Shown: piece after piece, positions 1 through 5,700 of the stretch | Position numbering within the stretch: position 1 is the first letter of the stretch | How the letters are laid out: each line of letters begins with the position of its first letter | NCBI GenBank assembly: GCA_937996675.1 | Contig: CALKUN010000027.1 | Span: 1 to 11,667 of the forward strand | Origin: an uncultured Candidatus Saccharibacteria bacterium | GTDB taxonomy: Bacteria; Patescibacteriota; Saccharimonadia; CAILAD01; GCA-016700035 | Direction of reading: 5' to 3' | DNA length: 11,667 nt | Notes under the pieces: generated by a model | What the model was told of the DNA's origin: nothing | What the model saw: only the letters and a program-made list of their open reading frames with translations | The model's database searches: none | Program-made: the position numbers and the translations under genes

Positions 1-90
1 TGTGATCCTCATTTATCACAATCAAACGCTGAAACCCCACAAATCGAGGATCTCGATAGGTGGCAAACGAAAACGTATGCTTAGTTTGTA

Positions 91-106
91 GCCAATCATG
101 ATTGGC
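91..106. repeat. 16-bp perfect palindrome upstream of the SGNH hydrolase
   Basis: The sequence GCCAATCATGATTGGC is identical to its own reverse complement. It lies about 100 bases upstream of the hydrolase start at 203 and just downstream of a -10-like TATGCT at 75-80. A dyad of this size with no spacer is typical of a dimeric repressor site, but no regulator gene is in view, so the operator role is inference. It could also be chance. Confidence 0.4.
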
Positions 107-190
107 CTTACCGCGGTCATCGCTGCGTCGGGGAGTAATCATACCAACAGTATACCAACCTGCGGACTATCCTTACGATCAGAAGCTCCG

Positions 191-202
191 TACACTGAAA
201 GA
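191..202 (+). promoter_or_regulatory. Candidate -10 box giving a leaderless SGNH hydrolase transcript
   Basis: TACACT at 191-196 is followed by six bases and then the ATG at 203, so transcription starting seven bases after the box would begin at the A of the start codon. No convincing Shine-Dalgarno sequence with normal spacing is present. The same geometry recurs at 2301-2306, 2581-2586 and 9612-9617. The box itself is a weak match (TACACT rather than TATAAT) and has no clear -35. Confidence 0.35.
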
Positions 203-907
203 ATGAAGATCCAATACATACTCGTTCCCCTCGGTATCATTGCGGCGTTTGTATTCATCGCAGTATTCCTGATGATCCGAGCAGTCGATGGCTTCGCAAT
301 TGCCTGGAAGAGCGAGAATAATGAGCCACGTCGACCAGGCGCCTTGCTCTATGCTGCACTGGGAGACTCAGCTGCCCAGGGTCTTGGTGCAGTCACTCAG
401 CACAACGGCTATGTCGGACTCATCCAGGCTGACATCAAGCAGAAAGGCCACGATATACAAATAATCAATCTCAGTAAGAGCGGCGCCAAGATTCAAGATG
501 TGATTAAGGATCAGTTGCCCGAGCTAGCAACACTAAAGCCCGATTTGATTACTATCGAGATCGGTGCAAACGATATTGCGGACTACAATGCGGCTCGCTT
601 TGAGACAGATATGGACCAGCTGATGTCGCAACTCCCCAAGTCGACACTCATCTCGGACCTGCCCTACTTTGGCGGACGCACCCAGCTCCCAGGCTTTGGC
701 GGTGGGAAGCCAGAACAACGAGTACTCGAAGCCAACCAAATTATGCGACGGCTTGCTGCGAAGCATGGCTTCGAACTGGTTGAGCTACATGCCGAGACAC
801 AGGCCCGCAATCGTTTTATCTGGTCTTACGCCGTTGATTACTTTCACCCTAACGATCTAGGTTACCGCGCCTGGGCTGATGCCTTCATCAAGCGAATCTC
901 TTTTTAG
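203..907 (+). CDS. Membrane-anchored SGNH/GDSL-family hydrolase
   Basis: This 234-residue protein has one N-terminal membrane segment (about residues 5-25) and then a single SGNH hydrolase domain. The family cleaves or removes esters and acetyl groups from lipids, glycans or other envelope substrates; the substrate here cannot be read from the sequence. The four diagnostic blocks are visible: GDSAAQG at 54-60 with nucleophile Ser56, the oxyanion Gly94 in SKSGAK, GAND at 121-124 with Asn123, and DYFH at 212-215 supplying the Asp and His of the triad. The domain should face outside the membrane. I chose the ATG at 203 because the frame opens earlier (98) but residues before this Met look non-coding and the membrane segment starts right after it. 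The gene ends at a strong terminator and converges on the next gene. Confidence 0.88.
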   Translation: MKIQYILVPLGIIAAFVFIAVFLMIRAVDGFAIAWKSENNEPRRPGALLYAALGDSAAQGLGAVTQHNGYVGLIQADIKQKGHDIQIINLSKSGAKIQDVIKDQLPELATLKPDLITIEIGANDIADYNAARFETDMDQLMSQLPKSTLISDLPYFGGRTQLPGFGGGKPEQRVLEANQIMRRLAAKHGFELVELHAETQARNRFIWSYAVDYFHPNDLGYRAWADAFIKRISF

Positions 908-911
908 CGCC

Positions 912-949
912 CATACAAAAACGCCCTGATGTGAGGGCGTTTTTGTATG
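912..949. terminator. Bidirectional intrinsic terminator
   Basis: The 16-base arms at 912-927 and 934-949 are exact reverse complements with a six-base loop, GATGTG. Each strand shows a GC-rich core (GCCCT/AGGGC) followed by five T, so the hairpin can end transcription of the hydrolase gene (stop at 907) and of the convergent surface-protein gene (stop at 965). Confidence 0.93.
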
Positions 950-964
950 AAAGTGGCACGGTTA

Positions 965-2290
965 CTAGATGCCGCAGAAGATCCAGAAGCAGATAATAGT
1001 AGTAGTGCGCGGTGTAGATCCAGACGATCGATTGCCTGCTCCATCAATTGAGAATACTTGGTATGTATACCCCATTCCGGTCTGTATTCCATAGTCACCG
1101 TAGATTGTACCGTTAGATGATCCAATCTTTTGGCCGTTACGCTGCACTTCATACGATGCAACCGAACCACTGTTATCGGTGGCGACTGGCCAGCTAATAT
1201 CGAGTCGGTACCGTCCACTCAGCCAATCAAAGACGAGGGCTGGCTGGGTGGTGGCTGGACCATTTGGTGCCAACGTATCGGCACTAGGTGCTGGGGTTGC
1301 AGTTGGTGTCGGTGTTGACGCAGTTGATTGGTCCACTTCGATACGATCGACCGTCACCGTTCCGCTCACAACCTTGACCGTCACTGTGTGGGTCGCTGAA
1401 GGGAGGCCTTTGAGTTCATACAGGAGTACATTGTCGGCTCGAGTGGCAGCGTAGAGGTCGATTGTAACCGCTGGTCGTGAATCGATGGCCACTTCTGCCT
1501 TACCATGATGAGGAGCCTTTGCGCCGTAGATCGCGACATCATTACCGGCGTACTTGAAGGTATAGCTAGCGCCTACGACATTCGACCAGTGGTCATCGGC
1601 TTGGTACTTATTGTACAGACCGTCATTTCCGCCAACATTCCAGACTCCGGAGTACGTGAGCTTACTGTCATTTGATGCACCCTTGGTGAGCTGCGCGCCA
1701 GTACCAGGAGTAGCGGTAGGTGCTGGGGTCGGTGCTGGCGTAGGGGTTGGAGTGACAACTGGCTTCGGTGTGGGCGTAGGAGTCAATACGACGGTGGACG
1801 GCTTTGGTGTAGCTGTAATGAGCGGGGTTGGTGTAGCCGACTGCGAGGCACAAAGGGTTGCTTCAGTATTCGGATTACAACCATCATTCAGAAGCATTCC
1901 GCCGAGCATCGAGATGCCACCCGTGTATACCTTGATCGTAAGTGTATGATTACCAGCTGCGATTGGCTGAGCAGCACCAATTGGAGACCAGAGCCAGTTG
2001 TTTGTATTCAGCCCTGATATCTGTTGGCTCAAGCAATTGTTACCATCGAGCTCGACAGAAACCACCGCCGCGTTTGACCCCTTGAGCTGTACCCACAGTC
2101 GGTAAGAGTCGACGTTGGCGGCAGGTACGTTAAAGGTAGATGTTGTAACGCTACCAACTTCACCGGTCGCACACCCTGCCGCCTGAGCCGGACGAGCCGT
2201 CACGAGTGCAGACGCCAGGAACGCTCCCCCGGTGAGGAGGGCGACCATAGCTAGGGTGAAGAGCTGGCGAGAAAGTGTCCGGACGTTCAT
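965..2290 (-). CDS. Secreted multidomain surface protein with Pro/Thr linkers
   Basis: This 441-residue protein has a Sec signal peptide with a hydrophobic core at about 10-31 and a likely AxA cleavage site at 35-37. A first beta-sandwich (about 40-147) carries four cysteines (C40, C86, C138, C147) that could form two disulfides. A Pro/Thr/Ala linker (151-197) leads to a second beta-sandwich (about 203-319), which ends in TVTVDRIEV and resembles the galactose-binding-type modules found on secreted glycosidases. A second short linker (324-337) precedes a fibronectin type III domain (about 345-428). No catalytic domain is visible, so a binding or adhesive role is inferred. The C-terminus, TTIICFWIFCGI, is hydrophobic with two cysteines, and there is no LPXTG motif. 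C40 lies close to the signal cleavage site but lacks a proper lipobox. The ATG at 2290 sits ten bases after a TATACT box. Confidence 0.87.
   Translation of the reverse strand: MNVRTLSRQLFTLAMVALLTGGAFLASALVTARPAQAAGCATGEVGSVTTSTFNVPAANVDSYRLWVQLKGSNAAVVSVELDGNNCLSQQISGLNTNNWLWSPIGAAQPIAAGNHTLTIKVYTGGISMLGGMLLNDGCNPNTEATLCASQSATPTPLITATPKPSTVVLTPTPTPKPVVTPTPTPAPTPAPTATPGTGAQLTKGASNDSKLTYSGVWNVGGNDGLYNKYQADDHWSNVVGASYTFKYAGNDVAIYGAKAPHHGKAEVAIDSRPAVTIDLYAATRADNVLLYELKGLPSATHTVTVKVVSGTVTVDRIEVDQSTASTPTPTATPAPSADTLAPNGPATTQPALVFDWLSGRYRLDISWPVATDNSGSVASYEVQRNGQKIGSSNGTIYGDYGIQTGMGYTYQVFSIDGAGNRSSGSTPRTTTIICFWIFCGI
1277..1327 (-). repeat. Second Pro/Thr linker-coding repeat
   Basis: This stretch encodes a short Thr-Pro-Ala-rich linker (about residues 322-338 of the surface protein) between the second beta-sandwich and the fibronectin type III domain. 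It is a low-complexity spacer inside the gene, not a separate element. Confidence 0.7.
1700..1840 (-). repeat. Pro/Thr linker-coding low-complexity repeat
   Basis: This region encodes residues 151-197 of the surface protein, dominated by TP, AP and KP dipeptides such as TPTPTPKP and TPTPTPAP. It forms an extended hinge between two folded domains. Such tracts often vary in length through slippage or recombination. Confidence 0.8.
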
Positions 2291-2300
2291 TATTAATCGA

Positions 2301-2306
2301 AGTATA
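2301..2306 (-). promoter_or_regulatory. -10 box of the secreted surface protein
   Basis: TATACT on the minus strand ends ten bases before the ATG at 2290. Predicted transcription would start about three bases before the start codon, leaving no room for a Shine-Dalgarno sequence, and none is seen. The box lies in the 36-base gap after the small CxxC gene, so the surface protein can be transcribed independently of that gene. No clear -35 is present. Confidence 0.55.
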
Positions 2307-2326
2307 ACGCTAAAGCTTGGAGCTGC

Positions 2327-2479
2327 CTAGCTCTTAAATGACTTAATAAGGTCCACATAACAAAACTTACAGATATGATACTTTTTTACTGTATTTACTG
2401 AATCGGGCGGACCAAAGAGCAGGGCACCAAAGTCAGTTAGTTCTTTTCCGCACATATCGCATCGAGGAGTAATCGCCAT
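2327..2479 (-). CDS. Small CxxC...CxxC putative zinc-binding protein (50 aa)
   Basis: This 50-residue protein begins MAITPRCDMCGKELTDFG. It carries two cysteine pairs, C7/C10 (CDMC) and C37/C40 (CKFC), separated by 26 residues, which is the layout of a small treble-clef or zinc-ribbon-like metal site. The first knuckle (CxxCGKEL) and the second (HICKFCYVDL) look conserved in type, and the rest of the chain is coherent. No membrane segment or signal is present, so it should be cytoplasmic. A Shine-Dalgarno-like AAGGAAGGG lies at 2488-2496, with GAAGGG eight bases before the ATG. An 18-codon ORF ends two bases before this start, suggesting coupled translation. The role is unknown; nucleic-acid binding or a protein-contact role would be typical of such folds. 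Confidence 0.75.
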   Translation of the reverse strand: MAITPRCDMCGKELTDFGALLFGPPDSVNTVKKYHICKFCYVDLIKSFKS

Positions 2480-2481
2480 CT

Positions 2482-2538
2482 TTATTGCCCTTCCTTATTA
2501 CGCTTTGGGTCATTGGGGTGATCTTCAGTATAGGCCAT
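2482..2538 (-). CDS. Possible 18-residue ORF coupled to the CxxC gene
   Basis: An ATG at 2538 opens a reading frame for an 18-residue, highly charged peptide (MAYTEDHPNDPKRNKEGQ). Its TAA stop lies two bases before the ATG of the CxxC protein. Its last codons (AAG GAA GGG) are the Shine-Dalgarno of that gene. It could be a real microprotein, a translational-coupling leader, or chance. A TATAAG box at 2558-2563 (minus strand) is suitably placed upstream. A TATACT inside it (2527-2532) could instead be a promoter that bypasses it. Confidence 0.3.
   Translation of the reverse strand: MAYTEDHPNDPKRNKEGQ
2527..2532 (-). promoter_or_regulatory. Candidate -10 box for the CxxC gene
   Basis: TATACT on the minus strand lies 47 bases before the ATG at 2479. 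It matches the hexamer used at 2301 and 2581 and would give a leader of about 40 bases containing the AAGGAAGGG ribosome site. TATAAG at 2558-2563 is the competing candidate and would include the 18-codon ORF. Confidence 0.35.
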
Positions 2539-2577
2539 TTTCGTCACACTACCCTACCTTATATGCACACACATTCC

Positions 2578-2586
2578 TGCTATACT
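2578..2586 (+). promoter_or_regulatory. Extended -10 promoter of the surface-protein/ABC operon
   Basis: TGC followed by TATACT is a good extended -10 element, and no -35 is seen at normal spacing. It points into the 1547-residue protein operon. A start seven bases downstream would coincide with the ATG of a 12-codon ORF at 2594 and leave a leader of about 112 bases before the start at 2706. It is arranged back-to-back with the minus-strand boxes serving the CxxC gene. Confidence 0.55.
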
Positions 2587-2593
2587 TATAGCC

Positions 2594-2632
2594 ATGAGTA
2601 GTTTCAATCTGGTACGACAATTGAAGCTATGA
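2594..2632 (+). CDS. Possible 12-residue leader ORF
   Basis: This short ORF, MSSFNLVRQLKL, begins exactly where transcription from the TATACT box is predicted to start, so it could be translated from a leaderless end. It precedes the large operon by 73 bases. No run of a single amino acid suggests classical attenuation. It may be a leader peptide or chance. Confidence 0.22.
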   Translation: MSSFNLVRQLKL

Positions 2633-2669
2633 ATAGTTTGTGAGACACGAATTTATCAAGTGAGAAAAA

Positions 2670-2693
2670 GGGTGAGGGCTCTGCTCGTCACCC
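2670..2693 (+). promoter_or_regulatory. Hairpin in the operon 5' leader
   Basis: GGGTGA at 2670-2675 pairs with TCACCC at 2688-2693, and the inner bases can extend the helix to about ten pairs around a TCT loop, with one bulged G. It ends 12 bases before the start codon at 2706. No T tract follows, so it is not a terminator. A role in messenger stability or ribosome access is inference. Confidence 0.35.
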
Positions 2694-2705
2694 CTCAAGA
2701 CGTAG

Positions 2706-5700
2706 ATGTTTCAAAGAATCAAGAAAACCTACAAAACCATTCACCACCATATTGCTCATCGACCTCATCGCTATCTCATGGCGAGAGGTGGATGGTATTC
2801 GCGTTGGCACAGCTGGAATCGCGGCCGATTCAACCACAAACATGTTCATATTCTCTCTCTCGGACTCTGGGTAGCAGGTGGAGTATTGCTTGCCTTCCTT
2901 ATCACTCGCCCTGCACTTGCGTCCGGCACATGGACACAGACCAATTGGTCGGGTGGCGCTGGGGCCAGCACATCAAATCAATACTTGGTTTCTACTGGCA
3001 TTACCACGAGTGCAGGTGCTTTTGGTTTAAATCTAGATCAGCGAATGGCGAATGCCGATTTTGAATCCAATCTCAATAACTGGCGCTTTGTAGCGGGTAA
3101 TGGCGGCACCTATGGGACAAAAATAGACTATAGTACAGCTGGCCAGGGTTACTACATGGCGAGTGCGGACTTCGATGGTGATGGTGATATTGATACGGTT
3201 ACCTCCAACTACAGTAATGGGAATGTGTCTGTGCTCATGAACAACGGATCAGGTGCGCTGGGGACAAAAGTGGACTACGGCACCGCTACAAACCCCTTTG
3301 GTATTACCGTGGGCGACATAGATAGCGACGGTGATAATGATATTGTTGTGACTAACGCTGGTTCGGCAAGCGTATCTGTACTCAAGAACAACGGTAACGG
3401 CACGTTTGCTACCAAGGTAGATTACACTACAGCCGCCACACCGCTAGGAGTAGCACTGGCCGACATCGATGGCGATGGCGACTTAGACTTGATTGCTGCC
3501 ACCCAAGGCGGCGGTGCTTCAGTCCTCAAGAACAACAGCAATGGTACATTTGCCGCTAAGAATGACTACGCCGGCGCATGCAATGTGGGTGGCGTAGCAA
3601 CAGGCGATATTGATGGAGATGGCGACACAGACATCGTCTTAACAAACGGATGTGGCTCTTCAATATCGGTCCTGAAGAACTCTGGCACCGGCACATTCGC
3701 TGCAAAAGTTGACTATACGACAGTCTCTCAATCTTCCGGTATCGTTTTGACCGATTTGGATGGAGATGGTGATTTGGATGTCGCAACAGATAGCGGAAAT
3801 ACCGCCTTCCTCTCAATACTTCTCAACTCTGGTACGGGTACATATGGCACCAAGACCGACTACGCTGTCGCCTCCGTCAGCAATACGATTGCCGCTGCTG
3901 ATCTAGATAACGATGGCGATAAGGACCTCGTCGTCCCAAATACCACCCCCGGTACTGTGTCTGTACTAAAAAATAACTCTAACGCCACATTTGCGACGAA
4001 GATTGACTATACCGCGAGTGGCGGCTCGCGCGGCGTAGCGCTGGCCGACATGAATGCCGATGGCAATATCGACATCATGTCCTACAATGCTACGGCAACG
4101 ATATCCGTATTCCTCAATGCCAGCGATAAGGCTATCAAGTCTTCGACGCGCGCTTACAACAACTCCAACTCTGCACTCGCTGTGACCACAGGAACTACAG
4201 GTCAATTCCTCCAGGCAAAGAACCTTGGCGACACTAATACGTATGTACTTGAAGCCTACGTTTACACCACCGGATCAGCAGTGACAAGCGCCGATGTCGA
4301 GCTCTATGTAGGCAGCAGCGTCGTCACTACGACTTTTCAGTCGACAGGTAGCGCTGGCTGGTACCGGCTCTCGGCCAATGTGACTGGAACTGCATCAAGT
4401 CGAGATTATGGCATCCAGGTGAAGACAGCCAAAACAGCCTACATTGATCTGTTTAGACTCTACCAATACCCAACCGGCAATCTCGTTTCTAATGCGTATG
4501 ATTTGACCTATGGTGGAGAATGGGGTGTTCTCACCTACACCTATTCCGGCACCGGAACGGTAGCCGTAAAGGTGCGCACCAGCAATAACGCCGATATGTC
4601 AGGAGCCACCGCTTTTGCCAGCTGTTCGGCAATCCCCTCTGGTACTGTCTTGGCAGGGCAAAGCTGTGTTACTACCAATCAACGCTACGTTCAGTATGAG
4701 GTAACATTGAGCGGCCCGACAACAACGCCGATCTTCGAAGATATCAACATAAGTTACAGCCAATACGATGCTGACCCACCGGAAACTAACGCTTCTGCCA
4801 TCACCATGAAGATAAGTAACGGCGGGGCCACAGTCGCTTCAAATGCTTGGTCAAATGGACCGACACCGTACTTCTCATGGACAGCCGGAGCTGATTCGGG
4901 AACAGGCATCCAGGGGTATTGTCTCTACCTCGGCACAGATAATACCGCTGACCCGCGCACCGCAAAAGGACTCCTCGGGACAAGTCCGATCAACACCGGA
5001 GGCACTTGCCCATTTGCTGTCGGCCCTAGCCCCAATATTGATCTAGCTGGCGCGAACTATCTCGGCACTGCACTCGCTAGTTCAAATAGCCCCTATTATC
5101 TCAGCATTAAAGCCATTGATCTCACGAATAATGTCTTTGCTGGCTCGAGTGCGCAGTTCCAATTCCGTTACGACAACACCCCTCCCACCAACCCAGGATT
5201 TATTACGGCACCCTCGCAGTTCGTACAGGATAAAGCCGTCACAATGACCTGGCCGACCACGGGCGGTGACGCTGCGAGTGATGCCAACTCGGGGCTCATC
5301 GGACTCCAGTACCGTATTGGATCGGGCGGAACTTGGTACGGAGACCCGCACTCTGGCGCTCAGGATACGACTGACCTGCTCGCCAATGACGGGTCATATA
5401 CCACGACCGACCCACCCGACTTTGCCAACATACATGAAGGCAATAATGTCGTATACTTCCGCAGCTGGGATGCAGCCGGGAACGTTAGTTCGGTGTACCC
5501 AACGACGGTTATCAAGCTCAACACGATATCTCCGAGTAGTCCGCAGAACCTCACGCCGTCACCATCTACTAATACAACCAATAGTTTTGCCTTCTCATGG
5601 GCCGACCCAAACACGTTCTCTGGTGCGGCCGGCAATCTCACCTACTGCTATACATTCAATACCACTCCATCAGCCATCACTTGTACGTGGACGAACCCCG

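Noticed and set aside
1..20. TGTGAT...ATCACA inverted repeat resembling a CRP site
   Set aside because: TGTGA and TCACA are separated by 10 bases, not the 6 of the CRP consensus, and no CRP-like regulator is known in the likely host group.
1..84. Open frame from the window edge to a TAG at 82-84 (ends DRWQTKTYA), possibly the tail of an upstream gene
   Set aside because: A second frame is also open through the same bases (to 91), the stretch is only 27 codons, and no family is recognisable. It may be real but cannot be supported from this window.
98..202. Extension of the SGNH hydrolase to an ATG at 98
   Set aside because: The 35 extra residues are not protein-like and would place a hydrophilic stretch before the membrane segment. 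The ATG at 203 begins directly at the membrane segment and has a suitably spaced -10 box.
1611..1949. Plus-strand 112-codon ORF rich in Gly and Val
   Set aside because: It is the antisense of the Pro/Thr linker codons, and its repetitive Gly-Val composition follows directly from that.
2320..2333. Small hairpin GAGCT-GCCT-AGCTC at the end of the CxxC gene
   Set aside because: It has only five base pairs, covers the stop codon and has no T tract on the minus strand, so I do not call it a terminator.
2660..3064. 134-codon ORF from a GTG, overlapping the giant protein in another frame
   Set aside because: It overlaps the start of a strongly supported gene and its translation is of low quality. 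It reads as a shadow frame.
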